This document shows, one piece after another, positions 7,688 to 16,521 of a stretch of DNA of 33,432 nt (positions within the stretch are counted from its first letter, which is position 1; each line of letters begins with the position of its first letter). Both the position numbers and the translations under genes were made by a program. A model generated the notes under the pieces. It was not told the origin of the DNA. It saw only the letters and a program-made list of their open reading frames with translations, and did not search any database. The DNA is from DASTSN01 sp035760665 (GTDB lineage: Bacteria > Bacteroidota > Bacteroidia > Chitinophagales > Chitinophagaceae): the NCBI GenBank assembly GCA_035760665.1, contig DASTSN010000089.1:1-33432 (forward strand), in the 5' to 3' direction.

Positions 7688-8002
7688 ATGCAACCCATCA
7701 AAAGTATTCAGCCCAAGGAACTGTTTCCCGGTGTGACCGGTTATTATGCGCATGGTAACAAGCTTACGTTTGGATATATCGAGTTAAAAAAAGGAAGTGC
7801 AGTACCCATGCACCAGCACGAGCACGAACAAAGTACGTATATCGTATCCGGACAATTAAATATGACAATTGGTGGCGTTACCTATTCGCTAACACCCGGC
7901 ATGGTACATATCATTCCTGCCAATACCCCGCATGATGCCATAGCAATAGAAGACACGGTTGCCATTGATACATTTAGTCCAGCCAGGGAAGATTATAAAT
8001 AA
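7688..8002 (+). CDS. Small single-domain cupin (KdgF-like metal site)
   Basis: 104 residues, one cupin barrel. Motif 1 is G36...MHQHEHEQSTYIVSG: His42 and His44 as ligands, with Gln48 at the place where many cupins have Glu. This HxHxxxQ variant is known from KdgF-like and related small cupins. Motif 2 is PGMVHIIPANTPH, giving His82. The protein should bind one divalent metal; the substrate is unknown. The ATG directly follows the stop of the methyltransferase, so the two are coupled. It is the last gene of the ars operon and converges on tex, whose stop lies 9 bases away. An arsenic role is inferred from position. Confidence 0.85.
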   Translation: MQPIKSIQPKELFPGVTGYYAHGNKLTFGYIELKKGSAVPMHQHEHEQSTYIVSGQLNMTIGGVTYSLTPGMVHIIPANTPHDAIAIEDTVAIDTFSPAREDYK

Positions 8003-8011
8003 CCTTCCGAT

Positions 8012-10270
8012 TTAATCAGTAAACTTTTTCCGCAGCTCATCCAGTTTTGCCTGAAAAGGATTTGCAGCGGGTTTTGCCCGGTTTGCGGTGCCGGCAGTTT
8101 TATTTACCGGTCGGCTATCTTCCCGTTTAGCGGCTGCAGATCCCTCTTTCATAGACAAAGCAATCCGTTTCCTGGTTACATCCACGTCCAGCACAGTTAC
8201 CATGACTTTATCGTTTAATTTCACCGCTTCATTTGGATCGGTGATATAACGGTTGCTCAAATGCGAAATATGTACCAGGCCGTCCTGTTTTACTCCCACA
8301 TCCACAAATGCCCCGAAGTTGGTTACATTGGTTACAATCCCGGGTATCCGCATGCCCGGCTTCAGGTCTTCGATCGAGCTCAGGCCTTCGGCATAACGAA
8401 ATTCTTCAATAGGTGAACGGGGATCCCGACCTGGCTTCTCCAGTTCTTTCAGGATGTCTTCGATGGTGTATTCCCCGGCTGTTTCCGATACAAAATCTTT
8501 CACCTTTATTTGTTTCCGGATGGATGGCTGGCTGATAATATCCGCCACACTGCACTGCATTTTCGCCGCCATTTTTTCCACTACCGGGTAACTTTCCGGG
8601 TGAACAGCCGAATTATCCAATGGATTTACAGCATTGGGAATACGAAGAAATCCCGCACACTGTTCAAACGCTTTTGGTCCCAGCATTGATACCTTTTTCA
8701 ATTCCTCGCGGCTGGAAAATCCGCCAATTTTTGCCCGGTATTCCACAACATTTTTTGCAACCGTTGCACTGAGTCCTGATACATACATCAGCAAATGTTT
8801 GCTGGCGGTATTCAAATCAACACCTACATAGTTTACGCAACTTTCCACTACCTGGTCCAGCGCCTCCTTCAATCTTGTTTGATTCACATCATGCTGGTAC
8901 TGGCCAACACCGATACTTTTTGCATCAATTTTAACCAGTTCGCTTAACGGGTCGAGTAACCGGCGGCCAATGCTGATGGCACCACGCACGGTAACGTCAT
9001 AATCAGGAAATTCTTCACGTGCCGCTTCGCTGGCAGAATAAATAGACGCTCCGCTTTCATTCACCATAAAAACAGAAACAGGCTTTCCAAAATCGATTCC
9101 ATGTAATAACTGACCGGTTTCCTTTCCGGCCGTGCCGTTACCATACCCAATCGCTTCAATAGCATAGGTCTTTAGCAACTCTTTCAGTGTTGTGGTAGCA
9201 CCGTACACATCATTCTGCGGCGCATGCGGATAAATGGTAGTATTGTGCAAAAGACTTCCGTGTTCGTCAAGACACACCACTTTACAGCCTGTGCGATAGC
9301 CCGGATCGACTGCCAGCACACGCTTATGACCGAGCGGTGATGCCAGCAATAACTGCCGCAGGTTTTCTGCAAATACCCTGATTGCTTCTTCATCCGCTTT
9401 CACTTTGCTGGACATGCGAAATTCATTTTCAATCGATGATTTCAGCAGCCGGTTGTACGAATCTTCAATAGCCAGCTCAACCTGCCTGGCGGATTCGCCC
9501 GTATTTTTCAAATAAACTTTTTTCAAAGTATTCACCGCTTCGTCTTTGTCAATGTCAATGGTCATAATCAGAAAGCCTTCTTTTTCCCCCCGGCGAATTG
9601 CGAGTATTCTGTGCGAAGGACTTTGAACCAGGGGTTCGTTAAAATCAAAATAATCCCGGTACTTCTGCGCTTCAGGTTCATCTTTTTTGGAGGTCAGCAC
9701 CCTGGATGAAAGCCTGGCCTGTTCTGTAAACAATTTCCTGATACAGTTTCTTGCTGCTGTATCTTCAGAAATCCATTCTGCCATAATATCCCTTGCCCCC
9801 TGCAGCGCATCTTCGTTATCCTTCACCGTATCATTGATATATGTTGCAGCAGTTTCCTGTATAGCTACTGGTGTTTGTTCAAAAATTATTTTTGCCAGCG
9901 GTTCAAGGCCTTTTTCAATGGCAATGGTAGCTTTTGTTTTTCTTTTTGGTTTATACGGCAGGTAAATGTCTTCAAGGCCGGTGGCATCTGTACAATCTTC
10001 AATACGCTTTTGCAATTCGGGTGTCAGTTTGCCGAGCGACTCAATTGTCTTCAGCACGGTGTCCTTCCGTTTCTCCAGTTCTGTAAAATATTTAATCTGC
10101 TCAAACACTTCAGCAATCTTCACTTCATCCAGGTTACCGGTTGCCTCTTTCCGATATCGGGCAATGAAGGGGATGGTAGCACCGTCCTTCTGTAAATCAA
10201 AAATATTATTGATCTGCTTCAATGACAATCCCAGCGAACCAGCTATTTTTTGGAAATACTTTAATTCCAT
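8012..10270 (-). CDS. tex: Tex-family RNA-binding transcription accessory protein with S1 domain
   Basis: 752 residues, usual length for Tex. Parts in order: N-terminal Tex helices (ATIPFIARYRKEATGNLDE), the YqgF/RNase H-like domain (VLAVDPGYRTGCKVV, near 320), helix-hairpin-helix motifs (NTASKHLLMYVSGLS, VEYRAKIGGFSSREEL) and a C-terminal S1 domain at about 635-708 (GIVTNVTNFGAFVDVGV, DGLVHISHLS). A Lys/Arg/Ala-rich tail follows. Tex binds nucleic acid and affects transcription and RNA handling; its exact role is open in most bacteria. The ATG at 10270 fits the start of the conserved region. The gene sits alone between the ars operon and the metal-efflux block, with its own predicted promoter. 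Confidence 0.95.
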   Translation of the reverse strand: MELKYFQKIAGSLGLSLKQINNIFDLQKDGATIPFIARYRKEATGNLDEVKIAEVFEQIKYFTELEKRKDTVLKTIESLGKLTPELQKRIEDCTDATGLEDIYLPYKPKRKTKATIAIEKGLEPLAKIIFEQTPVAIQETAATYINDTVKDNEDALQGARDIMAEWISEDTAARNCIRKLFTEQARLSSRVLTSKKDEPEAQKYRDYFDFNEPLVQSPSHRILAIRRGEKEGFLIMTIDIDKDEAVNTLKKVYLKNTGESARQVELAIEDSYNRLLKSSIENEFRMSSKVKADEEAIRVFAENLRQLLLASPLGHKRVLAVDPGYRTGCKVVCLDEHGSLLHNTTIYPHAPQNDVYGATTTLKELLKTYAIEAIGYGNGTAGKETGQLLHGIDFGKPVSVFMVNESGASIYSASEAAREEFPDYDVTVRGAISIGRRLLDPLSELVKIDAKSIGVGQYQHDVNQTRLKEALDQVVESCVNYVGVDLNTASKHLLMYVSGLSATVAKNVVEYRAKIGGFSSREELKKVSMLGPKAFEQCAGFLRIPNAVNPLDNSAVHPESYPVVEKMAAKMQCSVADIISQPSIRKQIKVKDFVSETAGEYTIEDILKELEKPGRDPRSPIEEFRYAEGLSSIEDLKPGMRIPGIVTNVTNFGAFVDVGVKQDGLVHISHLSNRYITDPNEAVKLNDKVMVTVLDVDVTRKRIALSMKEGSAAAKREDSRPVNKTAGTANRAKPAANPFQAKLDELRKKFTD

Positions 10271-10291
10271 CGCTTCATTTTTTTAGGGCAG

Positions 10292-10299
10292 CAAAAGTA
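10292..10299 (-). promoter_or_regulatory. Predicted -7 box of tex, TACTTTTG
   Basis: A perfect match to TAnnTTTG on the minus strand, 21 bases before the tex ATG. I see no convincing TTG at the -33 distance. Confidence 0.5.
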
Positions 10300-10335
10300 A
10301 TTGTCACAAACAGAAAAAATATTTTTTATTTCAAA

Positions 10336-10363
10336 ATTCTTCACGGTGTCTCCCGTGAAGAAT
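10336..10363 (-). terminator. Intrinsic terminator of the RND efflux operon
   Basis: An 11-bp perfect stem (10336-10346 with 10353-10363) with a 6-base loop, 42 bases after the adaptor stop codon. On the minus strand it is followed by a T-rich stretch, as expected of an intrinsic terminator. Confidence 0.8.
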
Positions 10364-10405
10364 GCAACTTACGCAAACCGCCTTAACAAAGAAAAAACAT
10401 CGGGC

Positions 10406-11539
10406 CTATTCCTCCTCGCCGGTATTTTTCATTTTGGCCAATACGGCGTAAGCATTTTTTACCACAATTTTTCCGGAGGGAATATCCGGTGCATTGACCA
10501 GTTCAATTTTCCCCTTGCTCGTAACGCCAGTTTTAACCTCCTCCATTTTAAATGTATTACTGTCCATCGCTGCAAAAATATAAAGCCCGTTTCCATAGCG
10601 GGCTACCGCGTCTTCCGGTACTGTAACGGCATTGGTGGTGCTGATGCTGATAGATGCATTCAGAAACATACCCGGTAACAGGTGATCCGGCCTGGTTTCA
10701 AAATGACAATGTACCAGGGCGCTTCTGTTCTCGTCTACATTTTTTGTAAACAGCAAAACCTCGCAGAGATATTGCCGGGAAGGATCATCCACAAACCATA
10801 CATTCACTTTCTGACCCGGTATAATTTTTTCCAGGTCCTTTTCATACACGGTAAGTGAGGCATGCAGGTCATCCGGATTTATCAGTTCAAACAACACATC
10901 GGTGGCATTTACATACTTTCCGATATTCACATTTACTTTGGACACAAAACCGTTAATAGGTGAATAAACGGGCACACTGCGAGAAATTGTTTCCCCCGTT
11001 AATTTCTGCGGATCGATATGGATAAGCCGGAGTTTTTCGCTTAACCCTTTTACAATTGCTTTTTGTGATGCCAGGTCTGCTGCAGCCTGCTGAAAAATTT
11101 TATCGGCGTTTACTTTGTTTTCATTCAATAATTTCTGGCGGTCAAAATCCTGCTGCAGATACTGCAGCCTCGCTATTGCCACCAGGTAATCCTGCTGCAG
11201 TTGTATCAATGCCTGATCTTCGATTATGCCAATCACTTCTCCTTTATTTACATGCATGCCAGGCAGTAATCGTGTTGACTTAAGATAGCCACCCATAGGA
11301 AAACTTACCGAAACAATATTTTGAGGCGGGACGTCTACCATACCGTTTACTTTAATTTCGCTGCTAAGTGTGCTGGTATCATAGCTGCCGATAACGATCC
11401 CGGCATTCTGTATTTGTGCAGCGGTCATGACAACTTCCGTTTCATTCGTGGTAGCTGCCTGTTTTTCGGCCGACTGATTTTTTGAAGCACAGCCTGACAT
11501 CAATCCTGCTGCTATGATAAGAATCAGATAATTTTTCAT
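10406..11539 (-). CDS. RND efflux periplasmic adaptor lipoprotein (CusB/CzcB-like)
   Basis: 377 residues. A lipoprotein signal ends in LMSGC, so Cys17 should be lipidated. Then come the barrel-sandwich half motif (GYLKSTRLLPGMHVNKGEVIGII, near 90-112), an alpha-hairpin rich in Gln and Leu (about 113-185), the second half motif (VYSPINGFVSKVNVNIGKYV) and the beta-barrel/membrane-proximal domain (LLPGMFLNASIS). The adaptor bridges the inner-membrane pump and the outer-membrane factor in the periplasm. It is the last gene of the minus-strand operon, 86 bases behind the pump gene, and ends at a strong terminator. I see no extended Met- or His-rich N-terminal metal-binding segment, so metal specificity cannot be read from it. 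Confidence 0.93.
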   Translation of the reverse strand: MKNYLILIIAAGLMSGCASKNQSAEKQAATTNETEVVMTAAQIQNAGIVIGSYDTSTLSSEIKVNGMVDVPPQNIVSVSFPMGGYLKSTRLLPGMHVNKGEVIGIIEDQALIQLQQDYLVAIARLQYLQQDFDRQKLLNENKVNADKIFQQAAADLASQKAIVKGLSEKLRLIHIDPQKLTGETISRSVPVYSPINGFVSKVNVNIGKYVNATDVLFELINPDDLHASLTVYEKDLEKIIPGQKVNVWFVDDPSRQYLCEVLLFTKNVDENRSALVHCHFETRPDHLLPGMFLNASISISTTNAVTVPEDAVARYGNGLYIFAAMDSNTFKMEEVKTGVTSKGKIELVNAPDIPSGKIVVKNAYAVLAKMKNTGEEE

Positions 11540-11625
11540 CTTCGTATTTTTTGATAGGATTGTAAATCCTGGTTATACTTTTGACAATTTCTTTTAAATT
11601 ATTAAGTCTGATATTGCAAGCAGTT

Positions 11626-14600
11626 TTAGTGAGTCTCGAGATAAGATAGTTTTATTGAAGTAATATTGAACTGCCGGACAGCATCAAGATAATGTAACCG
11701 GATAGTTACGGCATTATTCATCAGCACCGTCCATTCCAGGTAGCTGATCTCTCCCTTTTCAAATGCCATTCCTGCGTTTTTAATCATTAGTGCCGCTTGG
11801 TCCAATCCAGTTTTTTCGTAATAGCTTACCTGTTGTTCCTGCTTAACAAATTCTTCCAGCAGTTGCGCATACTGGACCTTCAGGAGTTCCTGTATCGCTG
11901 TAACATTTAAATCGGCAATTTGCCCGGCTACCTGGCTGGCCCTGATTTTAGCTTTTGTTGCTTTCGCGAAAACGGGAATACCCAGGGTAAGACTGTAAAT
12001 ATGAAAGCGGTCACCGGGGCCAAAATATTTCTGTGTTACTCCGTCACTCGTTTGGTAACCGGTGATGGAAAGATTGCTATACCCCAGCGTAATATCGGGT
12101 GATAATCTAGCCTTCTCGATACCCGTTTGCGCATTTGCTGCAAGCAGCTGCTGTTGTTTATATTTCAGCAGCGGATGTTGCTGCAGGCCTGAATTGTCTG
12201 GCAAAAGAAATGTTCTTTTTGCATCCTGGTAATCGGGAAGAATTACATCCTGGCTGTGTAGTAGCCACTGCAACTGGTACTGCAAAATCCGTATATCAGC
12301 GGCTGCCTGTTGCTGCTGCAATGCTATTTGCTGCTGCTGCGATAAAGCCATGTCTTTTTCCAGGACATTACTCTCACCTGCTTTCAGTCGCAACGCGGCG
12401 GCTTGGGCAAATCGTCCGTAAACAGAGTCCAGTTGCAGCAAAAGTTTTTTACGTTCCAAAAGATCCACGAGCTGGTAAAACACAGTCTCCAGTTCCTGTT
12501 TCAGCTCGTTTTTTTTCCAGGCTGTAAACGCTTGCTGTGACTCTTCCTGGGCTTTGTAAAATTCCCGTTGACGCTTGTAGACAACAGGCAGGTTAAAGGT
12601 TTGCCCCAGCATAAAACGCGTATCAGTATGAAGGCTGTTAATATTACCGAGCTCAAGGCCCACTTGTGTTTTCGCCGGATCAAAAACACCAGACTGCAAG
12701 GTTTTCCAGTATTCAGCCTCTTTCCGGGCAGCCTGCAGGGAAATATTTCCCATATCGGCAATTTGAAGCAATGACTCCAGTGTCATTTTTTTATCCTGAG
12801 CAGGCTGCGCCTGCAAAATTCCCGGCAGGATCAGAAAGGCAAGAAAAACAGCAACAACAGGATTTCTGCGTTTTCCAACTGATCGCTCAAACCACATGTA
12901 CAATACCGGTAGCACCAATAACGTGAGTAAAGTAGCCGTTAACAAACCACCAATGACGACAGTTGCCAGCGGACGTTGCACCTCGGCGCCAGCACCGTGG
13001 CTGAGGGCCATAGGTAAAAATCCAAGCGAAGCCACAGACGCCGTCATCAATACGGGTCGTAAGCGAACCTTTGTTCCTTCCATAATAATCATTTTTACAT
13101 CGTGTAATCCCTGGCTTTTTAGCCGGTTAAACTCGGTGATTAAAACAATGCCGTTGAGCACCGCCACACCAAATAATGCAATGAAGCCAACACCTGCCGA
13201 TATGCTGAACGGCATACTGCGCAGCCATAGCGCCAGAACACCCCCCACTGCTGAAAGAGGAATGGCTGAAAAAATCAACACACCATATTTCAGTTTGCCA
13301 AATGCAAAATAGAGCATGATAAATATGAGTAATAATGCCACGGGCACAGCAACAGTTAACCGTTGTTTTGCTTCTACCAGGTTTTGAAACTGACCGCCAT
13401 AGGTGACATAATACCCTGGTGGGAATTTGATCTGGGTTTCCACCTTTTTACTCAGCTCATTGACGACCGTTTGCACATCGCGACCACGTACATTAAATCC
13501 AACCATGATCCTGCGCTTGGCATCTTCGCGCTGTATCTGGTTGGGGCCTTCCTTAATATCCACATCAGCAACTTCATACAACGGTATTTGCATTCCCTGC
13601 GGTGTTTCTATCAACAGGTTTTTTACATCATCCAGGTTTTTTCTCGACTGATTGTCCAGCCGCACAACAAGGTCAAAGCGACGTTCATTTTCATATATCA
13701 AGCCGGCGCTTTCCCCGGCAAAAGCCGTGCGGATAACCTGGTTAACATCCGTTACATTTAAGCGGTAACGCGACATGGCCTCCCGGTTGTAATGAATCAC
13801 AATTTGCGGAAGCCCGGTAACCGTTTCTACATAAAGATCTCGTGCGCCTTTAACGGTGCCTACCACTTCACCCAGCCTTTTCGAATAGGCCGCCAGCGTA
13901 TCCAGGTCTTCGCCAAAAATTTTGCAAACCACATCCTGGCGGGCCCCGGTCATTAACTCGTTAAACCGCATTTGCACCGGGTATTGAAATCCCACGGTAA
14001 CACCGGGCACATCCTCCAGCGCCTTACTCATTTTATTGGCCAAATCGTCGAAAGAAGATGCCGACGTCCACTGGCTTTTATCTTTTAATATCACCATCAT
14101 ATCTGACGCATCCACGGGCATCGGATCAGTAGGAATTTCTCCGGACCCTATTTTCGTCACCACTTTTTCCACCTCTGGAAATTTCTTTAGAAGGATCCCG
14201 GCTGTTTTCTGGGTCATGTCAACTGTTTCGGATAAAGAACTCCCCGTTAGGAGGCGGGTGTCCACTGCAAAATCGCCTTCCTCCAACTTAGGGATAAATT
14301 CACCACCCAATGTTGTCAGGAGAAAAGCGGCCCCCAGGAATAACAGCGAGGCTATACCCACAATAACTTTAGGAAACCGCAGCGCTTTTTGCAATACAGG
14401 CTGGTACCAGTTTTGCAACTGCAACATCATCTTATCCGACCACGAAACCCTGTGATGCATTTTTTTACTAAGCACCAATGATGTAATCATCGGCACGTAG
14501 GTGAGCGATAACACGAAAGCGCCGATCAGGGCAAATGATACCGTCTGTGCCATGGGACGAAACATTTTTCCTTCGATACCTACCAGCGATAGTATAGGCA

Positions 14601-15990
14601 GGTACACAATCAAAATGATAATCTGCCCAAATACAGCTGAATTCATCATTTTCCCGGCTGTTTGTTCCACCTCCCTGTTCATTTCTTCCTGCGTCAAGGC
14701 ATTAATCGTTGTAAACTGACGACTCTGGTAGAGACGGTGCATGACAGCCTCCACAATAATCACTGCTCCATCCACTATCAATCCAAAATCCAGCGCCCCC
14801 AGGCTCATCAGGTTTCCGGACACACCGAATGTATTCATCATGATCACGGCAAAGAGCATGGCCAGCGGAATGACTGAGGCCACAATCAGACCTGCCCGCA
14901 TATTACCCAGGAACACAACAAGGATAAAAATTACTATCAGCGCCCCTTCAAGCAGGTTTTTTTCAACCGTACTGATGGCATTATTCACCATTTTGGTGCG
15001 ATCAAGAAAGGGTTCGATCGCCACTCCTTCCGGTAAGGTTTTTTCAATTTGCGTAATTCTTTCTTTTACATTTTTAATCACCTCGGAGGAATTGCCGCCT
15101 TTCAGCATCATCACAACAGCACCTGCCACTTCCCCTTCATCGTTGAAGCACATCGCACCATACCTGACCGCATGACCAATCCTGACTTCTGCCACATCCT
15201 GTATATAAAGCGGAATGCCAGTACTGGTGTGCTTTACGAAAACTTTACCAATCTCCTCCCGGGTTTTTAATAATCCTTCGCTGCGAATGAATAAAACATT
15301 TGGTCCTTTCTCGATATAGGTCCCGCCGGTATTCTGGTTGTTTCGTTGCAAGGCGTTATAAACATCGGCAATCGTTACATTCATACTCTTCAGCTTAGCG
15401 CTGTTCACGGCCACTTCGTATTGTTTCAGGCAACCTCCAAAACTGCTGACATCTGCCACACCTTTGGTTCCCAGCAACTGGCGCCGGACAATCCAATCCT
15501 GTATGGTTCGCAAATCCTCGGCCGTATACTTTCCCTCATACCCTTTTTTGGGCTTTACTGCATATTGAAAAATTTCGCCCAACCCGGTAGTCACCGGCCC
15601 CATTTCAGGATTCCCGGCATCTGCAGGGATTTGCGCCTTTACCTGTTGTAAACGCTCAGCAACCTGTTGCCGTGCCCAATACACATCGGTTGCATCGTTA
15701 AATACAATGGTAACCAATGATAAGCCAAAACGGGAGAATGAACGGATTTCTGTTATGCCTGGAATATTGGCCATGGACTGCTCCACAGGGAATGTGATTA
15801 AGCGTTCCACCTCCGGCGCAGCCAGCGAAGGTGAAACGGTAATGACCTGTACCTGGTTATTGGTGATATCCGGCACAGCATCTATCGGTAATTTTGTAAA
15901 GGAATAAGCACCCCAGCCTATTAATCCCAGAATTAATAAACCAATGATCAGCTTATTCCGTATGGAAAAGCGGATAATGTGATTAAGCAT
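11626..15990 (-). CDS. Heavy-metal RND pump (CusA/CzcA family) fused to a TolC-like outer-membrane factor
   Basis: 1454 residues. Residues 1 to about 1039 are a full HME-type RND pump: first TM near 13-30, porter domains, and TM4 with DFGLIVDGAVIIVEAV carrying Asp401, Asp407 and Glu414, the proton-relay acids of CzcA. It continues with GGEFIPKLEEGDF and ends with TM12 at LLVLPVLYMWFER. Residues 1040-1062 look like an internal signal peptide: KRR, a hydrophobic core, then LQAQ. From about 1063 to the end is an outer-membrane-factor domain (TLESLLQIADMGNISLQAA, long Gln-rich helices, LTLGIPVFAKATKAKI). Such fusions are common in Bacteroidota. Where CusA has a copper-binding Met (RIDMLSTG) this protein reads RFNELMTG, which favours a CzcA-like divalent cation over Cu/Ag, by inference. 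It is 48 bases downstream of the preceding small gene. Confidence 0.95.
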   Translation of the reverse strand: MLNHIIRFSIRNKLIIGLLILGLIGWGAYSFTKLPIDAVPDITNNQVQVITVSPSLAAPEVERLITFPVEQSMANIPGITEIRSFSRFGLSLVTIVFNDATDVYWARQQVAERLQQVKAQIPADAGNPEMGPVTTGLGEIFQYAVKPKKGYEGKYTAEDLRTIQDWIVRRQLLGTKGVADVSSFGGCLKQYEVAVNSAKLKSMNVTIADVYNALQRNNQNTGGTYIEKGPNVLFIRSEGLLKTREEIGKVFVKHTSTGIPLYIQDVAEVRIGHAVRYGAMCFNDEGEVAGAVVMMLKGGNSSEVIKNVKERITQIEKTLPEGVAIEPFLDRTKMVNNAISTVEKNLLEGALIVIFILVVFLGNMRAGLIVASVIPLAMLFAVIMMNTFGVSGNLMSLGALDFGLIVDGAVIIVEAVMHRLYQSRQFTTINALTQEEMNREVEQTAGKMMNSAVFGQIIILIVYLPILSLVGIEGKMFRPMAQTVSFALIGAFVLSLTYVPMITSLVLSKKMHHRVSWSDKMMLQLQNWYQPVLQKALRFPKVIVGIASLLFLGAAFLLTTLGGEFIPKLEEGDFAVDTRLLTGSSLSETVDMTQKTAGILLKKFPEVEKVVTKIGSGEIPTDPMPVDASDMMVILKDKSQWTSASSFDDLANKMSKALEDVPGVTVGFQYPVQMRFNELMTGARQDVVCKIFGEDLDTLAAYSKRLGEVVGTVKGARDLYVETVTGLPQIVIHYNREAMSRYRLNVTDVNQVIRTAFAGESAGLIYENERRFDLVVRLDNQSRKNLDDVKNLLIETPQGMQIPLYEVADVDIKEGPNQIQREDAKRRIMVGFNVRGRDVQTVVNELSKKVETQIKFPPGYYVTYGGQFQNLVEAKQRLTVAVPVALLLIFIMLYFAFGKLKYGVLIFSAIPLSAVGGVLALWLRSMPFSISAGVGFIALFGVAVLNGIVLITEFNRLKSQGLHDVKMIIMEGTKVRLRPVLMTASVASLGFLPMALSHGAGAEVQRPLATVVIGGLLTATLLTLLVLPVLYMWFERSVGKRRNPVVAVFLAFLILPGILQAQPAQDKKMTLESLLQIADMGNISLQAARKEAEYWKTLQSGVFDPAKTQVGLELGNINSLHTDTRFMLGQTFNLPVVYKRQREFYKAQEESQQAFTAWKKNELKQELETVFYQLVDLLERKKLLLQLDSVYGRFAQAAALRLKAGESNVLEKDMALSQQQQIALQQQQAAADIRILQYQLQWLLHSQDVILPDYQDAKRTFLLPDNSGLQQHPLLKYKQQQLLAANAQTGIEKARLSPDITLGYSNLSITGYQTSDGVTQKYFGPGDRFHIYSLTLGIPVFAKATKAKIRASQVAGQIADLNVTAIQELLKVQYAQLLEEFVKQEQQVSYYEKTGLDQAALMIKNAGMAFEKGEISYLEWTVLMNNAVTIRLHYLDAVRQFNITSIKLSYLETH

Positions 15991-16038
15991 AAAATGTTTA
16001 CTTGATCAGGAAATAAAATAATGAAACGCTGATATGGA

Positions 16039-16422
16039 TCAGCAGTGCCGGGGTGGCTGAAAAATTTCCCGTAGGGAGTAAAAGGAATAGTTCTGCGAAT
16101 TAAAAAGCCTGAAACTTACCGGGATCAGTTTAACCGGGTGCGCCATCACCGGCAGAGCCTGCGGTATTTCAATTACAGTATTAAACAAATCAGCACAGTC
16201 GGCTTTCTGAAACGGAAGTTGCTGATCCTGCGCAAAATCTTCGTCAATAATCAGTCGTCCCTGGTAATGCATAGCCATAAAACCCAAAAATGAAATACCG
16301 GGGTTTTCCTGTTTGTGTTTATGATAATGCTGGATTAATAAAGGGATTTTCATGAACTGATGCAGTTCCGAATTGGTTAAAAGAAAAATACCCAGAAAAA
16401 ATATGGCAATTCCCTTTTTCAA
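16039..16422 (-). CDS. Small exported or membrane-anchored protein upstream of the RND pump
   Basis: 127 residues, not matched to a named family. It has an N-terminal hydrophobic segment after two Lys (residues 4-17), then a His-containing stretch (LIQHYHKHKQENP) and GFMAMHYQG, a single Cys60-region motif ADCADLF, and the C-terminus PPRHC. The only possible start that keeps the signal segment is a TTG at 16422, because an in-frame stop lies just upstream; a perfect TACTTTTG -7 box is placed 4 bases before that TTG. I recall similar small proteins beside Bacteroidota metal RND pumps. A periplasmic accessory role in metal handling is inferred from position and His content. Confidence 0.75.
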   Translation of the reverse strand: MKKGIAIFFLGIFLLTNSELHQFMKIPLLIQHYHKHKQENPGISFLGFMAMHYQGRLIIDEDFAQDQQLPFQKADCADLFNTVIEIPQALPVMAHPVKLIPVSFRLFNSQNYSFYSLREIFQPPRHC

Positions 16423-16426
16423 GTCT

Positions 16427-16434
16427 CAAAAGTA
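16427..16434 (-). promoter_or_regulatory. Predicted -7 box TACTTTTG, directly before a TTG start
   Basis: A perfect TAnnTTTG on the minus strand with only 4 bases between it and the TTG start at 16422. Transcription should begin at or next to the start codon, giving a leaderless mRNA for the small exported protein and probably the RND pump and adaptor genes. Confidence 0.55.
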
Positions 16435-16521
16435 CGATATGGATTCTTAATTTTCATGATATTAAAACACACATGGTATTGACTTTCGTCATAACGTATG
16501 TCAGCACAAAAAAAGTTAACA

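Noticed and set aside
10261..10278. A five-codon micro-ORF (MKRWN, stop) overlapping the tex start
   Set aside because: Short enough to occur by chance, and nothing supports its translation. It would matter only if conserved in relatives.
12896..15175. Several 130-144-codon frames opposite the RND pump gene
   Set aside because: Mirror frames of a long conserved gene; composition is shadow-like and none has a motif.
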